Part shown: one piece after another, positions 1 through 10,417 of the stretch
Layout: each line of letters starts with the position of its first letter
How positions within the stretch are numbered: position 1 is the stretch's first letter
NCBI GenBank assembly: GCA_030248065.1
Contig: JASAMV010004059.1
Location: forward strand, 41,932 to 105,931
DNA length: 64,000 nucleotides
Direction: 5' to 3'
Origin: Rhynchonema sp. JSB1_4
Taxonomy: Eukaryota > Nematoda > Chromadorea > Monhysterida > Xyalidae
Translations under genes and position numbers: made by a program
Notes under the pieces: generated by a model
Told to the model about the DNA's origin: nothing
What the model saw: only the letters and a program-made list of their open reading frames with translations
The model's database searches: none

Positions 1-1069
1 ACTACGTTGTGCGACGGTCCGGTCCCGGGGCACAGGTTCTGGCCATTCAGGCCTTACTGATTCAGGCCCGGCTGGAGCCTAAGCCTAAGCCCATAAATGG
101 GTCAAATATGCTGTGCCTGAATCGGCCGATCCTGAAAAACTGGGCCTGAAAAGGTCGGGCCTGAAAAGTCGCGGAATACTGTTATACGGATCAGTTATTC
201 TTTAACTTGGATGCAGCGTAATGCGAAAAATACTATATTTAACATGTAGAACTGCACCGGACTTGTTAGCGCCGTGTCGGTTTACACGCAACGATGATCT
301 AGCGTGACTTCCTTGTTAATTTCAGTGGCAATCTGAGCCTCCGCTAAGCTATTTATAATAATGCAGAGCCCTCATTAGCCCGTTGAAAGCACGTGTAAAA
401 CACGGTACCTAATACTTTCAAGCGGACATGCAAAATACTACTAATTGAGTTATTTACGATAATTAAAAGCCACTGAGTTTCGTGCGTCACCACGGAGATG
501 CTCACATCAAGAGAAACAAAAGACCCAAAGTTTTATAAATGTTTACGTTATTGTTTTTGTTCAGATGGGCAGATAATGTTGTAACGTGCTGCTGGTTGAA
601 TCACTAACCACACACTCGGCCCCGTATAAAAGGTGCTATTATTATGAAGCTTCCTGGTAGTCGATTTTTTAAGTTCTCAATCCCATCGCACAAGGAATTG
701 CTAGCTTGAAAGCAAGTGAATGGCTACAAAATTGTTAATAATGTACGCGTGGATTGTGGAAAGGCATTGCTTAAATTTTAAAAGCTTTCAGTAAATTCAT
801 TTTTAAATAGTTGACTTGGGTAACACCGGTTTGGTCCAGGTATATGATGAAACGATAACCGTACTGCTACTTAGATACTGCAAGTCTTTACATAAATATA
901 GTAATCTTGAAACCCGGTTGTGTACAAACGGTGTCTGTGCTGAAACTGAACCTTATTCTGACACCTCACGGCGTCACTGTAACCGTAACCTCATTGCGTT
1001 CCTTCTTATCTCAACCTAGCCCTCAATGCAGTTAACAAACACCTGCTTTCATTAGCTCTTCCATTTCAG
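1..1069. other. 5' edge of window, no supported gene
   Basis: I see no convincing coding exon here. Bases 9-173 are a dispersed repeat that recurs at about 7574-7746. The rest is AT-rich unique-looking sequence. It may be an intron of the gene whose possible last exon starts at 1070. Confidence 0.4.
9..173. repeat. Dispersed repeat, copy 1 (second copy 7574-7746)
   Basis: About 165 bp rich in GGGCCTGAA motifs and containing GGAGCCTAAGCCTAAGCC. It is repeated in the same orientation, with small differences, at 7574-7746 inside an intron of the FBXO31-like gene. No open frame or terminal repeat identifies its class. Confidence 0.7.
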
Positions 1070-1361
1070 GTCACAATTCGAATATTACATAGTATCGCAA
1101 TATGATCGCATGTCTGCTGATCATTCTGTTCATCCCAGCTGTTCTGTTCAACGTCGTTTGTCGAGGTCAAATGATGTTGGGCCAGTGGGCCGATCTGCCA
1201 TATTCGGTGATCGAGCACGAAGTGGCCGTGCGACTCAGGCAGGAACGGGAGGACAAGGGGTCGAAACCGCCGCCGATTCGGGTCGAAACCGCGAAGAAGA
1301 AAATCAGTCGGCAGCATCTCGCCCGTCTGATGACCAATCGATTTCACATATAGTAATGTAG
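1070..1361 (+). CDS. Possible terminal exon of an unidentified plus-strand gene
   Basis: A good acceptor (tttcag) ends at 1069. Entering in phase 2 gives an uninterrupted frame of 96 codons to the TAG at 1359-1361. It starts with SQFEYYIVSQYDRM and continues as a hydrophilic Ser/Arg/Gly/Gln-rich tail like the cytoplasmic end of a receptor or channel. No domain is recognisable. A competing frame from 1102 codes a short hydrophobic start but stops after 83 codons and has no splice support. Upstream exons, if real, lie outside the window. Confidence 0.35.
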
Positions 1362-1690
1362 AAAGCATACAGTTGGTATGTACATGGGTAGAGACATGCT
1401 GTGGCGAACGCGGTCTGTGCCCCTTCATCATGTGACATGGTCGAAGATCGCGACACAAGTTCGGTGACTTTGTGGTGAAAGAACGTTTTATCGTTTTGTT
1501 GAGCATAAGATTAGAACAACATTATCCATCACCGGCGGAAAAATCAGAGAACTACAAACTCAGAAATATTTGTTAACGGATCGGATGGAAGAGCACAGAC
1601 TGTCTTTTGTCTCGTTTGGGCGACGTTGATCCCTTGATGACGTTATTTCATAGGATTCGCATCTACCCACCTATGTATATCTAGGTTAAT

Positions 1691-1915
1691 GGGTGGCATT
1701 TTCGAAACGGTGTAAAGCTCAGTTGGGTGTAAAGGTCGGTGTAAGCTCGGTCGACAGCTCAGTCTGATCGACCTCGGTGTAAACTTGAAACATTCCACGT
1801 TAATAACAGGCAATGTTTCACGTTTACACCGAGCTACGCCGACCGAGCTTTCGACCGAACTTTACACCGACCTTTACGCCCAACTGACCTTTACACCGTT
1901 TCGAAAATATCACCC
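1691..1915. mobile_element. MITE-like palindrome, about 225 bp
   Basis: The two halves are imperfect reverse complements: TTCGAAACGGTGTAAAG on the left matches CTTTACACCGTTTCGAA on the right. The arms repeat GGTGTAAA-type units. There is no coding capacity, so this is a small non-autonomous DNA transposon or foldback element. Confidence 0.7.
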
Positions 1916-2247
1916 AATGTATTTGGTTTGACGGAAACAGGTGTCGTGGATGTGGAAGACTGGAGATGTGATTACCATCGCAGAAAAACATGTGTCGTTT
2001 GCGCTTTTTGGTCCATGTTCAGAATTGATGAACATTTATTTTGACCTGCTCAGTCAGCATTTATTTTTGTTAACGTGGCACATATGTATATTTGTGCCCA
2101 TTGCAATTCACATCTACATTAATGTGACTTGTATCAGTGCGGCAATAATAACATCTTTGTTGGCCAATATTTGTTGACCACGATAAATTAATGAATTGCA
2201 GCTTTCGAAAAGTCGAGTCAAACGTCAAACGTCGAGTTAAGCTGATT

Positions 2248-3911
2248 AAAAGGGCTCGGGACACAACCGAAGGAAGGGCAGCAGAGCACATTGGTATACA
2301 TTGTTGGAAAGCACTGTGACAGCATATGTCACGCACAATTGTTAAGCTCCTTAGAGATTCGCTATCTCTTGGTAGAGCGACTTTTCGTTCCAGAAAAAAG
2401 TGAATTTTTTCACAACTTGAAACGACCGGTGCAGAAATCCCAAATGAGTTGAAAGTCAAGTAACACGTGGATAGGATTACAACAGCTTCTGGATAACTTA
2501 TCATGAGAACTTCAGTCGCTCAAAGCATTGCTTCACTCGGTGAGGGTGCGAAATGTTCCAAAAATCGGCCACATTTTTCGAAAACACAAGTTTGTCTCTA
2601 AATTTTGAGGCCGCACTTTGTGTTGTAGAAATGAAAATGCTATAGAAAAATAGAGCATTTTCGAAAGTACCAGAAAATAAGGTTTTTAAATTTGGAAACA
2701 CTTAGATAGCGGCGTGACAGGTCGAAAAAGACCTAAAAATTGCCACTAAAAAGCATATGTAGTTGTATTCATTGACGGAAATGTGATATAAATAAGCCAC
2801 GTATTGCATTGCATTGGAAACGAGAAAGTCGATTAACGCACAGTCCAACAATCTAGACGAGTTTCTAGACTTCAAACTCCATGGTCCGGCTGCTGCAGCC
2901 ATGCCAGCCTGAATAAGGTATTTGGCTATAAGTCGTTACTGTTAAAGATTATTGCACATTTGAGAGCATCAAACGATCCAGCTTCAGCGTAGCTATCGAA
3001 CAATATATAACATGCCCATACTATCTCTTACTATGGACAAGAAACGGTCAAAATTCATAATCGCGCACGGTGACGTGACGGTTCATTCCAGAAACGTCAA
3101 AAGAGCATTTTTTTAGCCTCTGCTCTTAAGCGTAAGAATTTTTAGCGGCTTGTTATATATCGTTCGAAATCTACTTCCGAGATACATTGTTTGGTGCTGT
3201 CACATTTACGATAGCTGTTAACAGTAAGAATTTATAGCTGAATATCATATTCAGGTTAGTATGGCTGCCCCGAGAGATCTGTAGATCTTGGGGTCTTCGG
3301 ACTTGATATGTTGTTAAACCAGACGTTTCTCTCAATTTTTTGTTTCGAATTCGATACTATCTGTGGCCTTTATGTGTCACAATTCTGGCGATGAATGTAA
3401 CCACCTAGTTTAGCGGCAATTTCATGGATTTTTAGGCCTGTCACGGAGCTTGCCATGAGTTAAAAAATTTAAAGACCTTATTTTCTGGTACTTTCGACCA
3501 TGCTCTATTTCCCCGTTGTATTCTTATTTCCGCAGCACTAAGCGTGATCTCAAAATTTAGGGACAAACTTGTGTTCTCGAAAAATAAGGCCGATTTTTGG
3601 AACGGTTCGCACCCTCACCGTGTGAAGCAATGCTTTAAGCGACTGAAGTTGTGATGATAAGTTATTCCGAAGCTGTTGTAATTCTATCCATGTGTTACTT
3701 GACCTTCAACTCATTTGGGGTTTCTGCACCGGTCGTTCCAATTTGTGCAAAAACTCAGTTTTTTCTGGAACGAAAAGTCGCTCTACCAAGAGATAGCGAA
3801 TCTCTAAGGAGCTTAACATTTGTGCGTGACATATGCTGTCACACAGTGCTTTCCAACAATGTATAACAATGTGCTCTGCTGCCCTTCCTTCGGTTGTGTC
3901 CCGAGCCCTTT
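2248..3911. mobile_element. Long inverted-repeat element, about 1.66 kb
   Basis: Arms of about 475 bp at 2248-2721 and 3437-3911 are reverse complements of each other with scattered differences; the outer ends read AAAGGGCTCGGGACACAACC and its complement. The spacer of about 715 bp is unrelated unique-looking sequence. Short frames inside the arms are shadows. It is most simply a non-autonomous foldback transposon, and an RNA reading through it could form a long hairpin. Confidence 0.75.
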
Positions 3912-3965
3912 AAGGGTCCGGTCTAACATTTCCGAGATCAGCGCATGAACGTTTCACTAACCTGC

Positions 3966-4744
3966 CACCTCCGAAATCGGGCTCGTGGAAACACGTTTCA
4001 GTATGTTTGCTGCTGAGTGTCGTGCTCGGATTATAACAAGGACACGTTCTTAATCTCTTTCATTAGTTTTCTGAAATCTCGATCTGAAACTGGAGTTGAG
4101 TTAGTCGCCAGTTTCCTTTGCCTTGCACTAAAAGGAAATACTATACCATCTAAAGCGCGCATCAGACGCCTTCAGGCAGAATGCACACAGGAAATAAATC
4201 AATGGTATCGAAATTAGCATCAATAAATCTCAAGACATCCTAAATGCGAAAAATCACGTGAGCATGCCAAGCGCGGTCGGTTCACCAGGCTTGATTTCGC
4301 TCAAAGTGGGTCCATGAATTGCTCCCCATCTGTGACTGCGATGAAGGAATATAGATCTTGTTGTCGACCGGTCACCAACGTATATCTCTAGAAGAACACG
4401 TGAGATTTAGTTGTATGTAACAATAGAATTGAAAGCACACAAATTTTGACTGACTGGTTGAGTCATCCTTCCGCTGTACCTACGCTTGGCTTAGCCCGGC
4501 GTTGGATTATCAAGCAAATGTTTATTTTGACTGAATGAACGAAAAAGTAGTTTTTTTCAATGTTTACAGTGCCCAAGCCGAAAGAAGTGAATAATTTGAA
4601 ACAGAAATGATCAACGACACAGAAAGAAACGCAGCGCATTTATTGTCGGGTCAGTGCTCTGCAACACTGACACTGTAAAGACAAACTACAATAGTAGTGT
4701 ACGAGTGTTTATGCACGCCAACACGAGCCCGATTTCGAAGGTGG
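3966..4744. mobile_element. Short-TIR element, about 780 bp (family also at 47687-47858)
   Basis: The ends CACCTCCGAAATCGGGCTCG and its complement face inward at 3966 and 4744. A shorter relative with the same ends lies at 47687-47858. No long open frame is present. Confidence 0.55.
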
Positions 4745-4860
4745 TGTGTATTCAAAACGAATAGGAAGAGAAAATCATCATGCTCCACTTCGTAATCTTC
4801 AACGTGTCAGACACCCTGAACACAGCATGATGTTCAGAGTAATCTGAATTTCGGACGAAA

Positions 4861-7800
4861 ATGTGTGAATCGAATGCGCAGCTCGCAGCCACCAGACGCA
4901 TCCAATTGTTCGATTTGCCAAACGACTGCGTTCGCGCGATATTTCAAAATTTGAGCGCGACAAACGCCGTCCGCTTGCGACTGGTGTGTCGACAATCGCG
5001 GACTATATTCGACGACGGCGATCAGTCGACACTTTGGAAACATTACTGCGCTGTGGGTACGTTGCACAAATCGATGGTGCTGATGATGTGTTGTTGGATT
5101 GTGCACTCGCACGTCACACGTTGAATCACACAGACGCGCCCTGTAAAAACAGGTCAAAACTGGCGCCCAATAACGAAATACAGTATACGTATAGTCCATC
5201 CATCAGCTCATGACACTTTTTGTCAGCTGAAAAGCTTGACAGGATCCAGTGCTGTTCCGGTTCCGGTTGGCTTACGAAAAAGAAAAGAAAGAGAAATTGG
5301 TTTTTATCTTATTTTTGTGCGCCGTTTTCTCTAACATTGCCTTGCGGAGGAACAATTTTTCGCAACGGAACCTGAACCTCCCAAACAAAAGTGCCATGAG
5401 CTGATGGACGGACTATACATAATGCTCAACTCCTTTTGGCTGTTTTCTAGATTTTCATTGTCGTCCTGTGAATCTTCCATCCGGCTGGACAGCGCGTTTG
5501 GTCTACGAGCGAGGTCGGTTTATGGCCAATATTTTTACACATTTATTTTACCCTATCGTTTATGGATGTACTACAGTCCGTCCATCAGCTCATGGCACTT
5601 TTGGTTGAGAGGTTCAGGTTCCGTTGTGAAAAATTGTTCCTCCGCAAGGCAGTGTCATGAGCTGATGGATGAACTGTTAACAGCATTTTTGTCAATTCAT
5701 ATGAACAATGCAGTTCAAGCGCATCTATAATATCACCCACAGATTCACAATAATGTTTCATTCCAGTGTTCTATCCATTTCGACATGTATTGGGCTGGTG
5801 GCATTCAACCAGTAGGCGGCACTACGGCGCAGTCTATAACATACGGGTTAGTATGGAACACTAAAATTCTGAAAATACACCCTGTGTTCCGCTTAAAGCC
5901 CCGTGGGCTTGTTGTGGAAAAGTTTCCTTTTAAAGCCCCCATGGGCTCTAAAAATATTTTTCTTTTTGGTACGCGGGTCAATTTTCCACCAATTTCCGCA
6001 TAGAGCCCCCGGGCCCATTAAAAGTGAAAAACTCCGGTAACTTGCAGGCGGAGACAAACGGCAGCATCGTCGGCTACGAGTGTTTGCCGCCACCCGATTT
6101 GTGGTTTGAGGAAGACTTACGACAACTCAGGGCGCATGAACGCAGCATGTATGTATACTCTGGCAATTCTTTTGGGAGAAACTTTCAAACGCGTTGCCTG
6201 ATCCGTAAAGGGCATTATGCCTGCACTGGCCACAGAAGTCACGTGACCGCTATAGCCAGTGCACGCACCATGCGCTTTACGGATCAGGCAACGCGTTTGA
6301 AAGGTTCCTCCCAAAAGAATTGTCAGAGTATATGTACATAAATTTTGGCAATCGTTGTCGCAATCGCAGAAATTCAAACTACAGTACAGATGAACGAATC
6401 AATGATTTTTTCAGATATCCGGCTCCGGCTGGTCTGCTGACGAACCCTGACGGCTATGAGCACGTGATGCGCTTTGAGAAAGTGTTTGCCGTAATTCCCG
6501 ACGAACAACAACGCGCTCGATTCGTGTGTTTTCAGGATTATCGGTCGTTACAACTGGTCGGTTATGTACGATCGCCCAGAAATCTGTTTTTGATTTGGTG
6601 ACCTCCAACAAATATTGCTTCCAGGATCGGGATTTCCATGACGCATCTGAGCTGTCGCACGTGACTTCTCAAACGCGAACTTTCGACAACGTCGCACGTG
6701 TCGCGAGGCTTGAGGTAAGTCAAGTATACGGTTCAGTTCTAAAATACGCATAATATAGCATAATGTGAAGTCTAACAAAAAAATAATAAAATGAAAAAAG
6801 ATGAAAATAAATAAAGTAATAAGATGAACTGGATTCGAAAATTCAGACATCTGAGCGGCTGTCGTTCGCTTGTCATCAATGTCAGAATGAAAGAGACGCT
6901 ATCCAAGTCAGCAGCGCACATCAAGACGATGACGATGGAGGACTGAAAATCGAGCAACTACCACCAGCTTCAAGGGTTTGTTATGTGATCTACATACCTC
7001 CAAATGGTAAGCTCCAAATTTAGATCCTTTGTTAGTTTCCGTGACCGAAACTAAACTAAGTAAACTATAGCTGCGGAATGAACAGCAAGTTTAAAATTAC
7101 CAATGTACCGGAGAATGCCAAAATACCAACAGGAGATTTTTCGGGCTTGCTTGTGTTTTGACACATAAAAATATACAAAGGTGTCCCAGACAAGCCCTTT
7201 GTGCGTAAACTTAGGCCAAACAGCGTGTACTAAAGGATTTGTCGAAACGTACAACCGAACAATCCCACAGTGGAGGGTTATTTGGCATTCTGCAACATAA
7301 TGCATGAACCTGCACGTGTGGTAATATTGCAGTTCTGGTTGCGACGTGAGCACGATTTCCCTCCGTTCTCTCCTGAAGAGAACGAAGAACAGGTCTTGCA
7401 TGATCTTCGCTGGCTGGTCGACAAGAGTCATACATCTTCGGCACGCGGTAAGGAATTCGCAAAATTCTTGAATTGTCAAGGACAAGGAGGAGCGTTCGAT
7501 GCAAGCAGACTGCCCGTTGAAGGAATGAAACCCGCTCATTTGCATGCTAGTTGCTGCGTCTTTTATTCTGTTGTCTTATATTCTGCGACGGTTCAGTGCC
7601 GGGGCACAGGTGCAGGCTCTTCCATTCAGGTCCGGCTGGAGCCTAAGCCTAAGCCTATAAACGGGTCAAATATGCTGGGCCTGAATTGGCCGGGCCTGAA
7701 AAACTGGACCCGAAAAGGTCGGGCCTGAACTTCCGGGCCTGAAAAGTCACGGAATGGTTGTTTTGTGGTGAAGCGAAAACAAAACAAAATGTTCGCGACG

Positions 7801-9927
7801 CTTCTCTCAGGTTGGTGACAGACTGAGGTCAACGGATGGCATCTTGCCGGAACCAGGTCTGTACTTCGTGTCGCTCGGCCCACATGGCTGGGAAATCGTG
7901 AAATTATCCTACTCGGTCGATCAGGAGACACGGGAAACAGTGATATTGGGCGAAAAGCTCACGGTGAGCAGAGAAACATTTTCGTCATAACTTTGGGTGC
8001 CGCCGTAATCAACTCTTAGCTTGACGCAGATCATGCATCAACCCGGATTGACGCAGGAATGTAGTTCACAATAATGGTCTTGCTCATTCGCTGACGACTG
8101 CTCTTCGAACTTAGTGGGCCTATGTGCTTCAGTGTCAATATGTATTTCCGTACAAAATAAAGAAAAACTTTATGCATCCGACACATGTACATAATTGAAA
8201 ATGGCCGTATTTGATTTTTACGCTCCTTTCTGTGTCAGGGCGACCCACACGTGCCGGCCGGCCAAGTGTCGCTTCGTGTGTTCTGTCAACGTCCGTTGTG
8301 GTTTGCCGACGGCGAATGCGGTGACTGGGATGGAATTGATCGCAAATTGAGAGCAGCACGCAGTTCGGGTTGGCTTGCCCACAGAAAATACATGTTGTGT
8401 TTTTTTTTCACGGTTTAAATAGGCAGCATGCGGTTGTCACGGCAGATTATTGTTGACGGAGTTTGTGTGCCGCGATTTTTCAGGAAATGGAGATCAGGCC
8501 TTTAGAAATCTAGATTTGGGTGCTGAATTCCTAATTAGTTGCCTTGTGATGTTTCTCATTTTAGCAGGATAATACTCATTGATAACGCAATGTCCCGGTT
8601 AGGCGGAGGACTTAATTTCGAGCCACAGTCGATGCAACCAACTCGCAAAGGATTTTGGAATGTACAAGCGCTCACGCACAGCCAAGGGACTGTGTGCCAC
8701 AACAAGCGCGAGCCAACCATTTTCACAGAGCGGGATTGTGGCGCGGGCGCGGGCGTATGAAATGACTGACTTGCACATGTTGTGATAAACATTGTGTCAC
8801 CTGTGTGGAGTCTTAAAGGCCTAACTATACTTCGTTCTCTCAGAGAACAAAGAACAAATTCTCTCGCGCTGATTGGTCCACGTATGTTCAACAGCCAATC
8901 AGCGCGCGAGAATTTGTTCTTTATTCTCTGAGAGAACGAAGTATAGTTAGGCCTTTTAGAAAATGAATAGCACCCACAGGATGTGAAGATAGTAGATGGA
9001 AAATTTTTATGCAAATGACTGCTATTTTTATTTAGCACAGGCGCTTAAAATTATAGCTGAAGAAAAGGGTCCAAACAGGTGCGAAATTTTGTGATTGTTT
9101 TTTTACCAGTTAAGTCGTCACACATGGCGGTTCACGCAATGCCTTTGTATTGGTCTCACAATGACTATATAACAATCCATCCAAAAAATTTTCCTCAATA
9201 GTAAGGCACGTCTCGCTGCAGATCACAAGCGTTCCATTTATATTTTTTCCAAAACCTTTTAGGCGATATAAGAGTGAAGCTGCTTGAACACAGCAAGCGT
9301 GATATGGGCAGAAATGTTTCGGAAAAATTGTATATAAATAGAACGCTTGTGATCTGCAGCGAGACGTGCTTTACCATTCAGGAAACTTTTTGGATGGATT
9401 CTTCTTTAGTCATTGTGCCTAACGTGCGTGCACGCGAAGTTACTTCGACTTTTGCCTATACTTTGCACTGTTTCGAACGCGCGTGCACGCGACTTCAACT
9501 TTCAGCCTAAAATTGCACCCGGAACTGTATGCCGACTGTTACACAGGTTACGCGATTCCTGATTGGCGCTCGTTTGCTGATCAACAGTTTGCCTGGCCAG
9601 CTGATTGTGACGTTGACACATTCAGAACCGAGCTGCCGAACCGCTGCCGGTCTGGGACAACATATGCAGTTTTATCTTTTTTATCTAGTTTTTTTCTGAT
9701 TTCAACGCCTTGTGTTCTGTTTTAACATCTGAAAAATGTTGAACAGGTCCAGATTCTGCGGCCAAGTATTGATGGCTAACGAAGAGAACTTCCAATACAG
9801 CATGTTTCTGCCGGCAATATTCGCACAGTTGGATGAGCGCACATTCGCTGTGCTCTGGGTGAATCTGCAGGCGATGAGCTTCTTCCACCGATCCGACGTG
9901 CAGCCATCGATGAACAACAACAACTGA
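4861..9927 (+). CDS. FBXO31: FBXO31-like F-box protein (SCF ubiquitin ligase substrate receptor)
   Basis: Exons: 4861-5056, 5767-5846, 6048-6148, 6415-6565, 6625-6714, 6847-7006, 7271-about 7392, 7811-7963, 8239-about 8370, 9041-9078, 9506-9649, 9753-9927. The first exon holds an F-box (FDLPNDCVRAIFQNLS, then RLVCRQSRTIF and LWKHYC). The second gives FRHVLGWWHS, matching the FBXO31 segment after the F-box. Later exons carry the family landmarks PGLYFVSLGPHGWEIV, GDPHVPAGQ and the C-terminal RCRFCGQVLMANE with FAVLWVNLQAMSFFHR. Family knowledge: FBXO31 recruits substrates such as cyclin D1, and proteins with C-terminal amides, to SKP1-CUL1-RBX1. The first six joins agree in phase. The exon at 7271 needs the donor after 7392, because the stronger GTAAGG at 7448 gives the wrong phase, and the end of the 8239 exon is unresolved. 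Introns hold several MITEs. Confidence 0.85.
5190..5417. mobile_element. MITE, TATAGTCC family, copy 1
   Basis: Terminal inverted repeats TATAGTCCATCCATCAGCTC and its near-complement bound 228 bp in an FBXO31-like intron. A TA duplication at the ends suggests a Tc1/mariner-type origin. Relatives lie at 5572-5679, 49774-49958 and 50910-51270. Confidence 0.75.
5572..5679. mobile_element. MITE, TATAGTCC family, short copy 2
   Basis: About 108 bp with the same CCATCAGCTCATG ends as the element at 5190-5417, in the same intron. The internal part is mostly deleted. Confidence 0.65.
6154..6332. mobile_element. MITE, GCCTGATCCGTAAAG family, copy 1
   Basis: A nearly perfect palindrome of about 180 bp: arms contain CGCGTTGCCTGATCCGTAAA and its complement around a loop with CACGTGACC. 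It starts directly after the donor of the 6048-6148 exon. A second copy is at 41220-41393. Confidence 0.8.
7574..7746. repeat. Dispersed repeat, copy 2
   Basis: Same-orientation copy of the repeat at 9-173, inside an intron of the FBXO31-like gene. It follows the uncertain 3' end of the 7271 exon. Confidence 0.7.
8815..8957. mobile_element. MITE, perfect palindrome, 143 bp
   Basis: The ends AAAGGCCTAACTATACTTCG and complement run into arms with AACAAATTCTCTCGCGC. Arms are nearly identical, implying a recent insertion. The terminal motif resembles the ends of the element at 21853-22983. Confidence 0.8.
9153..9418. mobile_element. MITE with CACAATGACT ends, about 266 bp
   Basis: Left end TCTCACAATGACTATATAAC and a right end with the complement; inner arms share GATCACAAGCGTTC and complement. 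Related ends occur at 14819-15097 and at about 28685-28715. Confidence 0.65.
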
Positions 9928-10114
9928 AATCGTGCGTCTTGCGATTATAGAATCCCCTCCCCACGGACCGGCGGTTGCACTGTTGTTAATCTTGGCTGTG
10001 CATTGAACTACTTTGTCTGTATTTGTTAGGTTTTGCATTTTTATGATATCGTGATAAATTTTGTTCTTAATGTGCAGCATCACCGCTAAGTAGCAGAGAA
10101 TCTTGTTACTATTG

Positions 10115-10120
10115 AATAAA
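10115..10120 (+). promoter_or_regulatory. Candidate poly(A) signal for the FBXO31-like gene
   Basis: AATAAA 188 bp after the stop codon at 9925-9927 and before the convergent minus-strand gene ending at 10418. Confidence 0.4.
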
Positions 10121-10417
10121 TGACTGTTGTTCGTTCACCACTGATGAGAACTAAACTCAGCAACTTCTCTGGAGTAAATCGTGCAGCGGACAGCTGAATG
10201 ATGGCCATGAATCGGTGCTGTGCGATTCATTTGGTGGAAACAAAGGAATGGAAAGCTGCGATTCACTTGGAAGGCTAACCCAACCCATCACTGATAGAAA
10301 AAGTCTCCAAAATCGATTTCAACTGAGAAAAATCGCATCATTAAATGCTCCGAAAACAGAAAACCTATCCAATGATCAAACAAAAAGCTCACTCATCTAT
10401 ACATATATGTATAATGC

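Noticed and set aside
1102..1353. Open frame with a hydrophobic start, possible signal peptide
   Set aside because: It overlaps the better-supported frame entered from the acceptor at 1069, lacks upstream context and stops early.
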